A stretch of 64,000 nt of DNA from Picochlorum sp. 'celeri' (lineage: Eukaryota > Chlorophyta > Trebouxiophyceae): positions 434,001 through 498,000 of the forward strand of contig JAACMV010000022.1 in the NCBI GenBank assembly GCA_010909725.1. Reading direction: 5' to 3'. The translations under genes were made by a program, and so were the position numbers. A model generated the notes under the pieces. The model was not told the origin of the DNA. It was given only the letters and a program-made list of their open reading frames with translations, and did not search any database. Shown in pieces: positions 41,286-52,138 of the stretch (position 1 is its first letter; each line of letters starts with the position of its first letter).

Positions 41286-42173
41286 TTACAAGAGTGTATT
41301 CACTTCATTCAATAATTCTTTCGCCTCCAATATGGCAGCATCGATGTCGGGATTCCCTGCTGATCGCGATGATATAGCCCTCTGTTCAATCCTTTGTGAC
41401 AAGCTTTGCCCAGCCTCCCTCACATTCAGCTTGAGCATACCAGTCTTTGAGTCATCGGTATTCGACTTTAACGCCTCAATACTCGTTCTCAACGATGACA
41501 CAGACATCTCGATATCCACCAACTCTGCAGCCGCCTGTCCTTGCGCTGTGCGAGCTGCCGTGACTGGAGTCATTTCAAACTCCTCTTCCTCCTCCACCAC
41601 CACCACCCCATTCCCATTCGAATACACGTCTTCATCCACACTGGTTGTAATCGTCCATGTAGCCAACGGTTTATTTCTATTTGAAGTCACAGCATCATCG
41701 CTACGTCCACGTGCCACCTGCCTTGGGGTTAATAACAACTCCCTTAGGGGCTCTGGCAACGAACCCTGTACTTCCTGTGGAATACTGTTCGTCAGGGTCT
41801 CAATCACACCATTCTCAACCCCAACACCCTTCTCCACAAATTCAATGATCCTATCTTCTACTTCCATGAGTATCTCCTTCTGCTTCCCTTCCATCGGCAT
41901 GGCCTCGTCCGATAAAATTTTGTTCACCCGTTCCACATCCTGAGGTATCTTCTGAAGAGCCTCGCCTGTCGATAATAGAACTCCAACTGCCACACGAGGA
42001 CCAAATGATAGAAAATCTAAAGGGCTGGATGTCACAATCGGTCCCAGGCGGTCCCCTGGTTCGGTATCACGTGACATGGATCGGATAACAAAGTGACCTC
42101 TCCTGTGCTGTGCTGCGCCACCCAATCCCTTCCCGACAGCATTTTGAAATCTTTGTTGATAGGTCTTCATCAT
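41286..42173 (-). CDS. Probable plastid protein of unknown function
   Basis: 295 residues, starting MM at 42173. A basic N-terminus (MMKTYQQRFQNAVGKGLGG and a stretch rich in Arg) looks organelle-targeting. The conserved-looking block is PLDFLSFGPRVAVGVLLSTG, followed by helices with many Glu/Val residues, then LPEPLRELLLTPRQVARGR. A Val/Glu tract (VVVVEEEEEFEM) lies near residue 195. The C-terminus is helical, possibly coiled coil, ending LEAKELLNEVNTLL. I do not recognise a named family. TATATAA lies just upstream of the start. Intronless. Confidence 0.6.
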   Translation of the reverse strand: MMKTYQQRFQNAVGKGLGGAAQHRRGHFVIRSMSRDTEPGDRLGPIVTSSPLDFLSFGPRVAVGVLLSTGEALQKIPQDVERVNKILSDEAMPMEGKQKEILMEVEDRIIEFVEKGVGVENGVIETLTNSIPQEVQGSLPEPLRELLLTPRQVARGRSDDAVTSNRNKPLATWTITTSVDEDVYSNGNGVVVVEEEEEFEMTPVTAARTAQGQAAAELVDIEMSVSSLRTSIEALKSNTDDSKTGMLKLNVREAGQSLSQRIEQRAISSRSAGNPDIDAAILEAKELLNEVNTLL

Positions 42174-42349
42174 TATGTTATATAATGCGACTGGTATGGA
42201 TCGTCTGTATCTAATCTACGCACAATGCCCGCGTGCTCTTTCGTCCTTTTTACGGAGAAAGAATGATGTTTCACTGATGCATAAATAAAAACTCTCTCCA
42301 GTATCGACGAATCTCACAGTTGAGATTTCATGAAATATATTCAGGGAGT

Positions 42350-42583
42350 ATGAATTCAGCAGCCAAGGCCAGTGGTGGCTATAGAACAACAGCATACCGT
42401 GTCAAAGTTCTTGTGGGTGTTGTCTGTGGAATGGTTATTTCTGGTTTGCCTTTGATGAATAAGACTGTGTATGAGCGGGAGCAGAATGTACATCGAATGA
42501 GGGATGATCAGTATGATCAGAAGGATGCTGCGCGGAATGCACGACTAAGCAGGGGGGGAGGATCCACATCCAAAGGGATCTAA
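42350..42583 (+). CDS. Small single-span membrane protein
   Basis: 77 residues from the ATG at 42350. One hydrophobic helix (about residues 27-46, VKVLVGVVCGMVISGLPLM) sits between a Ser/Ala/Arg-rich start and a charged tail (YEREQNVHRMRDDQYDQKDA). This layout fits small mitochondrial or ER inner-membrane subunits, but no family is recognised. The stop codon TAA is the first unit of a (TAA)7 repeat. Confidence 0.5.
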   Translation: MNSAAKASGGYRTTAYRVKVLVGVVCGMVISGLPLMNKTVYEREQNVHRMRDDQYDQKDAARNARLSRGGGSTSKGI

Positions 42584-42601
42584 TAATAATAATAATAATA
42601 A
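42581..42601 (+). repeat. (TAA)7 microsatellite
   Basis: Seven perfect TAA units beginning with the stop codon of the small membrane protein gene. Slippage here would only add stop codons in the same frame. Confidence 0.9.
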
Positions 42602-42722
42602 CCTTCCAGCAGCAGAGTAGTAGTACTCTGTTGCATGCATGACCATGTATTTATTGTAAGCCCAACCACCATTTAGCATGTAATATGTACATATGAAAGA
42701 CAATACATATTCGTCTCAAGGA

Positions 42723-43865
42723 CTATACATTCATCAGAATGCTGTCAATGCATCGAAAATTCTTTCCATTGTCGTTCCACCTGTTTTCAAAGTGCCCATC
42801 ACCGCACGTCCTTCCAACCTCTTCAATCACGTGCTTGAAACATTCAAGCTGCCTTTGATATGTTCCTTGGCCATAGAATGAATCTATCTGTGCAATAGTC
42901 TCATTCAACCGGTGCGAGGCATAGGAATGGAATGCAAGATCCGACTCTATTTTTGGTGACAGTATCTGTGACACCTGTCTCTGCTTCTGCAGAGGCATTT
43001 CAGAAAACGTCTCATATTTATCATTCAAAATCTTGGATGGCAGATATGCAATATCACGCCATGATAGTCCAAATGCCACCTTGAAAGCGACCAAACTTTC
43101 ATCCATCCTCTCTGTCACAAAAATGAAATCATACAAGTCTCCATCAAAGTCTCCTCCAAAAGCATACTGGGTCTGATAATTGCTTTTTAATGACCTCAGA
43201 AATAGCATCAACCCGTCGTCATCTTTTCGGCATTCATCAAGCGATCGCTCCTTGGAACATCGAAAGTAAAAATGTGAGATGGACCTGTCAATAGGATCTC
43301 TCACAGCAGTGAATCGAAGCACTGGGCCTGGCAAACTAATATTACGATAGGGCATGTGGTTTGCAATGCCAATATATTCAGATCCCAATTCAGAAAGCAT
43401 GTGGATCGATTCAGTCACTCTTTCATCCGTCAGCCTAGTGAACCCTTGTGTGGGATTAACAATTTGAATTCCATGATGAGCAGCAATCGCCCTGAATATG
43501 CCTGCAAGAGTACTCCCTCCAACTTTAATAACTTTCACAAACCAGAATGATGCTGGAAAGACTGGTAAATGACTGGATTCCATAGCATGTGATCGCAGAC
43601 GTCCGCTTCTTCTCAAGGTCATATTCCACCCCAGAGAGCATTGTTCATATGAAGAAATCGATTTCAGGGAAATCTCTGTGTCTTTGGAAACAACATCCGT
43701 TCCCATGGGAGCTGGACATGTATACATGTATATGATTAGTAGCATGGTTAGCAATACAAGGAAAAAAATTGCCACGGCTGCCTTGCAGTTGCAGGGTCCA
43801 CGCTTGACTGGTCCGAATTCAAATGCGCTGAATTTTTCATGATGTGGTGCATGAATTTTGGTCAT
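42723..43865 (-). CDS. Type II sulfotransferase (galactosyl/uronyl-type)
   Basis: 380 residues, intronless. A single hydrophobic anchor lies near residues 29-48 after a basic start. The loop VIKVGGSTLAGIF is the 5'-PSB of Gal-3-O- and uronyl-type sulfotransferases (Sulfotransfer_2/Gal-3 group), and FTAVRDPIDRSISHFYF is the 3'-PB segment. The rest is typical lumenal sequence with several Cys and N-glycosylation sites (NMT, NIS, NET). It acts on PAPS with an unknown sugar acceptor, probably in the Golgi. It is separate from the 14.7-19.1 kb cluster and of yet another subfamily. Confidence 0.85.
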   Translation of the reverse strand: MTKIHAPHHEKFSAFEFGPVKRGPCNCKAAVAIFFLVLLTMLLIIYMYTCPAPMGTDVVSKDTEISLKSISSYEQCSLGWNMTLRRSGRLRSHAMESSHLPVFPASFWFVKVIKVGGSTLAGIFRAIAAHHGIQIVNPTQGFTRLTDERVTESIHMLSELGSEYIGIANHMPYRNISLPGPVLRFTAVRDPIDRSISHFYFRCSKERSLDECRKDDDGLMLFLRSLKSNYQTQYAFGGDFDGDLYDFIFVTERMDESLVAFKVAFGLSWRDIAYLPSKILNDKYETFSEMPLQKQRQVSQILSPKIESDLAFHSYASHRLNETIAQIDSFYGQGTYQRQLECFKHVIEEVGRTCGDGHFENRWNDNGKNFRCIDSILMNV

Positions 43866-44372
43866 ATTAATTTTTGAATATTCTTATACTATAATATCAA
43901 TAATAAAATGGAAATTCACCCCTGTACCGTATATTGTATGCAAACTTTTTGGGGCGGTGTTACCCTGTGATTGACCGACGGTCAACGCCGCTTCGCAGGC
44001 AATCATTGAATGACCGTCGATTGGGACCAAACCGCCTGATTGCTTCTGTGCAGCCACGCTTTTGGAATGAGTAGACTCAAGTACTGCTGTAGGTTGTGTT
44101 GCTGCTTGTAGACAACACAAAGGACAGAGGCAGCTCTGTGCATACACACGCAATGCTTAACCTTACATGAGAATTCTTATTCATTCGAATTGGGGAACGT
44201 CACGCGATCTCATGGTACTCACAGTAAACAATATACAGAAAGTATTTCTCAAGCCAGCATGGATACATTCCAAACCTCATGTATGGCATGTTATCCTTCA
44301 ATAGAAGGATGCAATCCACAACTGGGTCTCATATGACCACCAATACATTAGTAATAACGATACATTGCGTCA
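43866..44372. other. Intergenic with a 15-bp palindrome
   Basis: 507 bp before the CIR_N gene's stop. It contains ttgaccgacggtcaa, palindromic around a central A, at 43971-43985, and a related gaccgtcga near 44010. No gene is supported. Confidence 0.4.
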
Positions 44373-44945
44373 CTATAAGAGCTCCTCAGAGATACCTGCT
44401 CGTTTTAATAGCTTACGAGCTCGCTCTAGTTTCTTCTTTTCCTTTTTTCGCTTCTCTCGTGCCACCTTTTTTCTCAACTGAACTCTCTCTGACTCACTCA
44501 TCATGGCTATTTCATACGCCTCCTGCTCCTCTTCTTCATCTTTAAACTGATTCACTACAAATTCATGCTGCTCAAATGATTCCTGCTGGGACGACGCCTT
44601 CACGCCTTCTATGACATGCTGGATAAACCCACGTTGACTCGTGCCACCACCAGAAGACACTGCAGAAATCTTTGCACCTGTATTCGCTTCATCTGATGCC
44701 ACTGTAGTATCCGTCTTCTTCAAAGCATCCCCTGTATACCCAGGTGGCTTCTGATACAGAAACTTGACCGCATTCTTCCCATCCTGTACACCACACTCAC
44801 CCCGTTCCTTCTGCTCAGCCTTGTACTCTTCTTGCCGCTGCTCAATCTTCTTTAACCGCTCCTTTTCCTCCTGTTCTGCAGTCCAAACTTTTTTTCTGTT
44901 TCGATAAGACCCAGGATGCCATGGTTTTTTATTCAAAAAATCCAT
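44373..44945 (-). CDS. CIR_N-domain nuclear protein (CIR1/CWC25-like)
   Basis: 190 residues, intronless. The N-terminus FLNKKPWHPGSYRNRKKVWT and AEQEEKERLKKIEQ match the Cir_N domain, and KFLYQKPPG matches the following FMYEAPPG-like element of CIR1. The remainder is charged and helical, ending with a Lys/Arg/Glu cluster (KVAREKRKKEKKK), probably a nuclear signal and coiled coil. Cir_N proteins include the CBF1 corepressor CIR and the splicing factor CWC25; which of these activities applies here cannot be decided. The neighbouring RING gene is divergent. Confidence 0.75.
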   Translation of the reverse strand: MDFLNKKPWHPGSYRNRKKVWTAEQEEKERLKKIEQRQEEYKAEQKERGECGVQDGKNAVKFLYQKPPGYTGDALKKTDTTVASDEANTGAKISAVSSGGGTSQRGFIQHVIEGVKASSQQESFEQHEFVVNQFKDEEEEQEAYEIAMMSESERVQLRKKVAREKRKKEKKKLERARKLLKRAGISEELL

Positions 44946-45292
44946 GGCGAAAAGGTCCTAGAAAGTAAGTGCAGTGCAACAAACACCTGCTGCGGGGACT
45001 GCGTCCGTCTCCATTTTACATTCGTATCAGGTGAATGAGAATGTATTTTACATCATCAGTATTTGTGTTCTGAAAAGCATATTCTGGGGATACAGCTACA
45101 ATGACCCAATGGGTCTGCAGACAGGACTGTGTTTTTATTTAAGACAACCCATGACCCGGTCATGCCTTCTGGTACGCATTTCCGGCCATAGTATCAGCAT
45201 ATCGAAAATTACAATTTAATTGAGTAATGCAGGATAGTAGCAGCGTGAATCCTCTCAGGATCACCGTCTGAGGAAAGGAAGGAGTTGGAACC
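44946..45292. promoter_or_regulatory. Divergent promoter region, CIR_N gene / RING gene
   Basis: 347 bp between head-to-head start codons. No ORF or clear element is recognised. Confidence 0.35.
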
Positions 45293-48118
45293 ATGTACAC
45301 GACGCTCTTGGAATACAGTAGCAGGTTTTCAGGGGTGGCTCGGTTGGCCATGAGATGGAAAGAGAGTATTCAAACCATGCTTCTTAGTCTCCTGGGTCTC
45401 TCTAGTGTGTATAGTATGTGGAGTATGGGGCTGTCGCCTTCGAGTTGGGTTGTCGTTTCTTTGAATATGTGGTGCGCGTGCTTGGTTCTCCGAGGTATGG
45501 TTTGATTGTATATTTGTCTTCTATTGGTGAATAGAGACTGATGCTTGGATGGTTTGGGTTGCAGGGTGGACGCGGATGGACCTATGGGAGAAGAGAATTT
45601 TCCTTTGGTCCATGATTAGCATTTTATCTTTTGTACACTTTCTGCTTATGGATTCGGATTTCAAAGGATGGGAGTCTGTATATTACTTTTGTGGAAAAGA
45701 TATGGAATACTGTACGACGAGTTATCGGTGGAATTTGACGGGATGGCGGAAAGCCATGTCTCTATGGAATTTCACCTTGTCGAGTGCGCTGGGGGCGCAA
45801 CGACTGTTGATAGAGGCTGGTTTCGGTGGACTCTTGCCCGGAGAGGAGGCTATCCCCCGAGAGTGCTTTGTTTCTATTGTGTGGAGGCTTGTGCCGTTTT
45901 GGTTGAACAAGTGGGAGAGTAATTTTGGGGCAGAGTGCTCTTCCATTCTGTTCGAGTTGCCACATTTTGCCCTAGAGTTGTTGATTATTCTGCCAATGGT
46001 GCAGATTATGGCAGGGAGGATGAGGGTATTGGCGAATCCTCAGATGAGAGCGCCTCATGTGGTGCAGCGAGGGGAAGATTTGGATAATATTGTTCCAGAT
46101 GTTATGCAGTGCACATGGGTTGTGGATGCATCACAGCAATGTTTTTGGTCACGGTTGAGGAAAAACAGATGGCCGCTTGTCCTGATTTCGGGCATTACGA
46201 TTCGTACGTTTATGTAGTATATATGAATGTATATATGTTTTGGGGGGATAACCAAAGTGATGTGGGTGATGTAGTTGCTGGAGCGAATGCGTTATGCATG
46301 CCGCTGTACTTGGAACACACAGCAATTCGTGCAGTCCAATCGAAAGGGTTTGTGGAGTATGAAGCAGAGCTGGCGCATGTTTGGGATGTGAAAGGGAACT
46401 TTTCATATGGCAAGTTGTTTAGAAATGAATCCTCGGCTGATTTGTTGATTCTGCATGACAATACAACGATGCATTCGTGTGTGGTGGATGGGGATGATTC
46501 TTGTGGCACGCATATCCAGAGGGGCGTTGTGACGTGGATGATGGAGGAGGGTATGGTGCAGTATAATGACTCGACGCATCTGGTATCATTGAATACATCG
46601 GGTTTGACATTACATCCTACTTGGGCTGTGGGGGCAATAGAAGCCTCTGTGAAGAATGAGAGCACTGTGAGCTCGGACAGGCTCGCTCATGTCATTTTTG
46701 GAGGACGGTTTGCGAATCTGACGTCGAAAGGCGATGGATCTTTTGTCAGCTTACAGCAAGAGTATATGGACAAAGTTCACAAGAATACATATATTCATGG
46801 AAGGAATTATATTGTGGACTTTTTCATGGGAAAACCTCCCAAAGATGCATTCAAATTTTACAGTATTGCTCTCAAGCATGCACGAGAGCTCAACAGAATG
46901 GCGTCAGCTGAGCATAAAAACTTGGTGCCTTTAATTGAAGGCGCCTTGGCAATTATGCGTTTATCGTGTGAGCGCTGGTTTTCTTTGCTGGCTGTATTTG
47001 TTAGCTTCATTATATTTAGAGATCCACCTCCTCATGTGAGGGAGTACATTAGGTTTATAGCAACAACGTGTAGAGTGTTCCAGCAGACAATATTAATGAC
47101 CTTCCCAGCGGTGTGCTGGGGATATGGAGCTGGTTTCGTATTTTCTTCTTTTGCTAGTGTTGTTTTCTGGGCAGGCCCAACGATTCGATTGATAGAACGG
47201 ATCAAAAAGGTGGCCACAGAGGTTCAGCCAATGCACTGGCACCCAGCCACAGTGGAAGAGATAGAACGAATGGGTGAGAATTGTGCAATATGTTGGGGCG
47301 ACATCGCAACCCAGATAGCAGGTGAAGAAACAGAAGAAGACTCCCATGCTATGGGGTTAACGTGTGGTCATGCATATCATAGAAAGTGCTTGCTTGAATG
47401 GCTTCATTCCTGTTATGGTCAATCACGGTCAGCCACCTGCCCCATGTGCCAGGCCCAGGTGCCACTTCACGTGAAATACAAATTTGAATTTCCATTTCGA
47501 AGTGATGCAGCTCCAGATGAAGGAAATAACAATGCTGTGCGTAACAGGAGACAAGAGGGAATTCCTGGACTCGTCGCATTAGCAGGTCAAATGCCAGAGG
47601 AATTTGTTGGCCGCTTTGAGGTTCCAGTCGGGCACATGGCATTCATGGATGAGGTCAGAGAAGAAGAGGAAGAGGAAGATATACCACAGCAGCATCATGC
47701 TGCTGTGATGGAAGCTAGCACCTCTGGTGGATATTCAGACGATGGTGGTGCCAACAGGAACGACATGGCAGAGCAGCCAAATAGATTCTACTTTAGATTT
47801 GATCACAGGCCTCCCCCCTCTGCTGTAGAGAGCTCTGTGGTACATGACTTGCCTGGAACGTCAGGAATGCAACCCAGTGCTGAGGCTCTTATTATTGATG
47901 ACCAACAGCAGACATCATCATCAATACATCTTCCAGATCAAGAAGAGACTACTGCAGCAGACAAGGCCCCCATAGATATAGACGATGATGTAGTGAGTGA
48001 TCCTTCACCTCAACAGGAAGACGATCAGCAACACCTAGAACAGAATAATAATGCAAATAAACGGCGCCTGCAGGGTATCTATGCTCGCTTGCGACCACGA
48101 AGAAACAGAAACACGTGA
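45293..48118 (+). CDS. Multi-span RING-H2 E3 ubiquitin ligase-like protein, three exons
   Basis: Exons 45293..45494, 45565..46203 and 46275..48118 (introns 70 and 71 nt) encode 894 residues. Several hydrophobic segments lie in the first 250 residues and around residues 490-580. A long part between them with N-glycosylation sites could be lumenal. The RING-H2 finger near residue 610 reads CAIC...CGHAYHRKC...CPMC (C3H2C3). The C-terminus is acidic and disordered. It is probably an ER or Golgi membrane ligase; substrate unknown. The exon 2/3 border uses an unusual GATGTAG acceptor chosen by frame. Confidence 0.75.
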
Positions 48119-48166
48119 TCTCACATGTAAACAGATTACATTCCACTACAAGAGCAAATATAATTT

Positions 48167-48912
48167 TCATACATTCTGAGCTTGCTGTGGAGGCACATAT
48201 GCCCCATCATCCTGACCACCAGCTTGCTGTCGCTGCTGCTCCTCATACTGCCTCTTTGCTTCCTCCCACTTGTCCGGACAACAGCATCGGAACAAGATAT
48301 TGAATGGAATGCAAATCAACCACATCACAAGTCCAAGAACCAAAGCAATCAACAACAATGGAATCATCAAAAGCAACAGGATTACAGCAACAATTTGACC
48401 CACGACCTTGATGCCAAGAATCTTCTCCAACCATGCTGGCAAACGCACTGGATGCGCAGCCATTTTGGCCTCCCATTCCGCATACGTCATTCCCTCGGAA
48501 TCAACACCTTGCCCCTTGGCCAAATCGTCAATGTATGCATCATACAATCTCTTCTTCAAAGGGTTGGTCAACGTATCCTTTGCCTGATTCAGTGTTGCAG
48601 AAGCAAGACCAGCATCCGGGTGATTACACTTGTCAGGATGTACCAATCTACTCAGCCTGAGATAATTATGTTTAATTTCAGATTCATCCGCATCTTGAGT
48701 GACCTGCAAGGCCAAAGAATTCCAGAGATCAATCAAGAACAGTTGCCCGGAATTCAAAATGACACATTTTCTGGCACAGATCTGCTATATTTTATAAACA
48801 GTACCTTTAAACAGATGTAGTAATTCGTTTTATGGGCGACGATGCGTTCAACTTCTTCCTGAGGAGTTTTGAAAACAGCATCTCTCCCAACCTGGGAGAC
48901 GGATCGCTGCAT
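48167..48912 (-). CDS. Membrane J-domain (DnaJ/HSP40) protein, two exons
   Basis: Exons complement(48805..48912, 48167..48703) with a 101-nt intron encode 214 residues. The J domain spans the splice: NYYICLK|VTQDADESEIKHNYLRLSRLVHPDKCN, with the HPD triad that stimulates HSP70, then LNQAKDTLTNPLKKRLYDAY. A strong hydrophobic stretch near residues 137-176 (VVGQIVAVILLLLMIPLLLIA...) forms one or two membrane helices, followed by CCCP and a Gln-rich tail. It is likely an ER or other endomembrane co-chaperone. The upstream exon is supported by phase and by J-domain homology. Confidence 0.88.
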
Positions 48913-48961
48913 CCTGGATTACAGTGTATTGATTTGGTTTAATAAAGGGTTCAAGTATAAA

Positions 48962-49565
48962 TTATAGTCGCGTGAGAGATTTTTGTATCATCAGATGTTG
49001 CATCGTCCATCCGATGGGATCGTATCTAAGATCCCGCTCTGATTGTAAACTATGACAGAGTCTGTCAATCCAAGCCATCATCTTGAGAGATTTCTGTGTC
49101 GCGCGCTTTGTGTAAACTTCAAGGTTGACCAGGTCAATCACATTCTTTCCAATGTGCAAAGTTGTACTCCTTGGTGGTAATTGGCCATGCTGATGGACAG
49201 CGGCTATATTTGTAATACCCAACATATTTGTACACCTTGTTCTTGGGAGGAGAGCTGTCCCCACACCATGGAAGATGCAGGGAGTGGGCGGCATCGTTCT
49301 GCTCCAAGGCAGATGCGCTCAAGAAATCTTCCTCTGTCATTGTGAAATAATCACAGACTTTTGTTCTCGCAATTTTTTTGCTCGTCTGACAGCTCCATCT
49401 GTAGACTGTTGAATCAGGTACACAGTACACCTTGACACATGGATTTCGACTGCAATAACTTGCACGATCGATATCCTTGTGAAATGTGGCGTTTTTAGCC
49501 ATAATAGATCCCATGAGAAGCATAAAGGAGATGATGAAGACAAGAAAACTCATTTCCTTCCGCAT
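48962..49565 (-). CDS. Unknown secreted or membrane-tethered protein; splice or frame uncertain
   Basis: From the ATG at 49565, a signal or anchor (about residues 5-25, MSFLVFIISFMLLMGSIMA) leads into a Cys-containing region. The open frame ends at 49134. The segment 48962-49130, in another frame, also looks coding (VNLEVYTKRATQKSLKMMAW, then RLCHSLQ). The GT at 49235 would join it: with the CAG acceptor at 49190 the intron is 46 nt, with an AAG acceptor at 49145 it is 91 nt. A single-base frameshift is the alternative. I recognise no family. Low certainty on structure, moderate on existence. Confidence 0.45.
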
Positions 49566-50164
49566 CAGAAGTCCATGAAAAAAAACCTGCAAGGACAATA
49601 TTCAGTGAACATTAAAGGAGAACAGGTACATCGGCTATCGTAGACATCGTCTATAGAATCTGTAGGGTACATGGTGCCACATTTTGGATCAATTGATGAG
49701 GGTGTCGGCATGTGCGGAACCGTGGGGATATCCCAGGCTGGGTGTAATCCTCAGCAAATGATTCTGTTCAAAACCAAGCACTCACCTGTTGCGTTTCTGT
49801 GTTAGAATCACACAAATCGTGAAAAGTTTGAATATTTATTACAATATGATAGGAATCATTGGGATACGAGTCATTCATTACGAATATCGTGTCGTCAATC
49901 TGAGTCTGACGTCAGCAGACTCATCTAATTTTCAATGCCAGTCTAACAAGCTGTCGATTGACCTTGAGCTTCCTACCCTTTCTCTGCTGTCGCCAAGGTT
50001 CTCATATTGTATATTTTCTCATTCTTGATCAATCAATCTTCTTCTTTCATCGTGAGTCTAAAATCCATGGGAGTGATATAGTAAACTGAATTCGACCGTT
50101 TGTTTTGCTTGCAGAATTATGAAGGAGAACGTTTCGTCTTCTTCACACACCGCACTGTGTGTCA
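49566..50164. other. Intergenic, nothing recognised
   Basis: 599 bp between the unknown secreted gene and the S53 stop codon. A possible upstream 5' exon of the unknown gene, with a TTGCAG acceptor at 49587-49592, cannot be proven. No other gene is supported. Confidence 0.35.
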
Positions 50165-52138
50165 TCAGGGAGAAAATGGCGAGATCCACCACAGGAAGAT
50201 GATCATGCCTGCCCATAGATTGGAATAATAATAAGATGCCCCCCCTTGTGGTGAGGGTGATACTGATACCTGTACCGAACGCTGAGAATCCTGATATGCT
50301 TTGGCACATTCCACAAATGGTACAAAATTGATTGTTCCCAATCCAGTCGCCGGATCCCAACCCTCAGTTGATGGATATCCCACATCGCACTCGACACCAT
50401 CGCGAGACGCTCTGTTGGTTCCAAATGCCACATCGGTGAACGCCTGAGAACAATTTTCCCCCATCCAATACAGCATTGGATTGGCATAACCAATCTTATC
50501 ATACCCTTGCTCTACAAGTGCCTGGTTTGCCAGTGAAAACAAGGCCGCGAGAGTTGGAGCGGAGAGAGATGTTCCAGCAACCTGGGTAATGCTGCTATCA
50601 CTCTTTGTGGAGGTCGAGTCGATCAATGGCATGTTGGAGCCATACGCAGAAATATCTGGGAATCCCCGGCCTGAGGGATTATAAGATGGTGCATTTTCTA
50701 CTGTGGGGAATGAAGGATGATTTTCTGGACCGTTCTGTGACAAGAATGTTTCCACAGCCTTCTTCTGCCATGCATAATCCTCACTCTTGTACTTTAATTT
50801 CTTGGATGAAAATCCCCCACCAGAAGTATCTCCCGTATTCGAGAGTTCAGACGTCATCACTGCGTTTTGATCTACTGTATTTTCAATCTTGGAATCATTT
50901 GGAATAGTGGCAAGGACATCGGTTCCCCCAACACTAGTGACCCAAGGAGAGCTGCTAGGCCATCCTCCATCACTCAGTCCCCCATCCCTCTTGGGCACAC
51001 ATCCGACAGTTCCATTATCAAACTGAAGTCCCGCAGCTCCAAGATCACCAGAACCTACTAAAATAGTAATATTCATCATAGCCAAACCTTTGAGAGCTTC
51101 CTCCAGCTCATCAATCTTCTCAAAGAACATCTTTGATGGAGAATCAACACCCCACGACCATGACACGATATCAGGCTTTGGGTCCATCTCTCGAATATCC
51201 TTCATCAGCGAAAGAGCAGCTTCAGCATCGCCATTTTTTATTTCATCACCATTGATTGGTAAAAACATCGTACGAGCCAAGGGAGCAACCCCTTGTATGG
51301 AAGACACATCCAAAGTTGTTTCTGGACACACAGTGTCACTGATTGACCCATTCACCAAGCATGCTGAGATGTTATTTGTCCTGCCAAAAGCCATTTCAAC
51401 CCTTCTATGATCAATATTCAAAGCATTCAAATACATTTCCACCGCATCTGTATTGGTTGCGACAGTATACGTTGGGTTAATTGATACAAGCTGGACCATA
51501 TCCTCATTCCCCTTGTACACATCAGGCACACCATACAACTCCCTCAATGCAAGAACAGAAGCATTGAACGGATTCATGATTGTCGGAGTCGACTGTGACA
51601 ACACATCACCAACTTGTTCCCCTGTTGGCGAGGTAAATCTCCATGTCACATTGCACAATACAGCGGCTGGGCACCCTTGTGCAAAGTTTATAAAGTACAC
51701 ATAGGTGTCTCCATTGTAACCTCCAAGACCACTGAACAACCCTGCACACATGTCAGGCTCCAGCTCACTCAGTTGTTCGCATGTTTTCCGAGTAGATTCA
51801 TCAAAAGAGTACACCGAACGAGTCGTCTCGCCAACCACATAGCGACCCTGCTCTGGATACAGAGCTGTGGTGTTCACCTCCATAGCAGAGACACAGGGAT
51901 TGGACAGAGAGGACAACACCGTCGTGCTCCCAGTAGATTCGCAAGCATACGCGAACGATGTCACTGAAGACAGCGTTGAAGCACTTTGCAGTGCCTCACC
52001 AGTGCTCATTCCATAGAAAGCTTGCGTCAAGTCAAAGTTGCTTGACAGATACACTTGTCCCTGGCCGCGTGCCAGTGCAGAGCTCAGACATTGCAGGAAC
52101 AGAAGCCGCAGCACAAGTTTAGCTACAAAATCTCTCAT
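50165..52138 (-). CDS. S53-family serine-carboxyl peptidase (sedolisin/TPP-type)
   Basis: 657 residues from the ATG at 52138, which begins a signal peptide (about residues 8-22, LVLRLLFLQCLSSALA). Family features: the ETTLD pair (catalytic Glu and Asp), SGDLGAAG (oxyanion Asp), SSSPWVTSVGGT, the catalytic-Ser block AGTSLSAPTLAALF, and GWDPATGLG with the calcium site near the end. A pro-domain-like region precedes the Glu-Asp pair. The last about 20 residues are hydrophobic (SNLWAGMIIFLWW), perhaps a membrane tether. These are acid proteases of lysosome, vacuole or secretion. Intronless. Confidence 0.9.
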   Translation of the reverse strand: MRDFVAKLVLRLLFLQCLSSALARGQGQVYLSSNFDLTQAFYGMSTGEALQSASTLSSVTSFAYACESTGSTTVLSSLSNPCVSAMEVNTTALYPEQGRYVVGETTRSVYSFDESTRKTCEQLSELEPDMCAGLFSGLGGYNGDTYVYFINFAQGCPAAVLCNVTWRFTSPTGEQVGDVLSQSTPTIMNPFNASVLALRELYGVPDVYKGNEDMVQLVSINPTYTVATNTDAVEMYLNALNIDHRRVEMAFGRTNNISACLVNGSISDTVCPETTLDVSSIQGVAPLARTMFLPINGDEIKNGDAEAALSLMKDIREMDPKPDIVSWSWGVDSPSKMFFEKIDELEEALKGLAMMNITILVGSGDLGAAGLQFDNGTVGCVPKRDGGLSDGGWPSSSPWVTSVGGTDVLATIPNDSKIENTVDQNAVMTSELSNTGDTSGGGFSSKKLKYKSEDYAWQKKAVETFLSQNGPENHPSFPTVENAPSYNPSGRGFPDISAYGSNMPLIDSTSTKSDSSITQVAGTSLSAPTLAALFSLANQALVEQGYDKIGYANPMLYWMGENCSQAFTDVAFGTNRASRDGVECDVGYPSTEGWDPATGLGTINFVPFVECAKAYQDSQRSVQVSVSPSPQGGASYYYSNLWAGMIIFLWWISPFSP

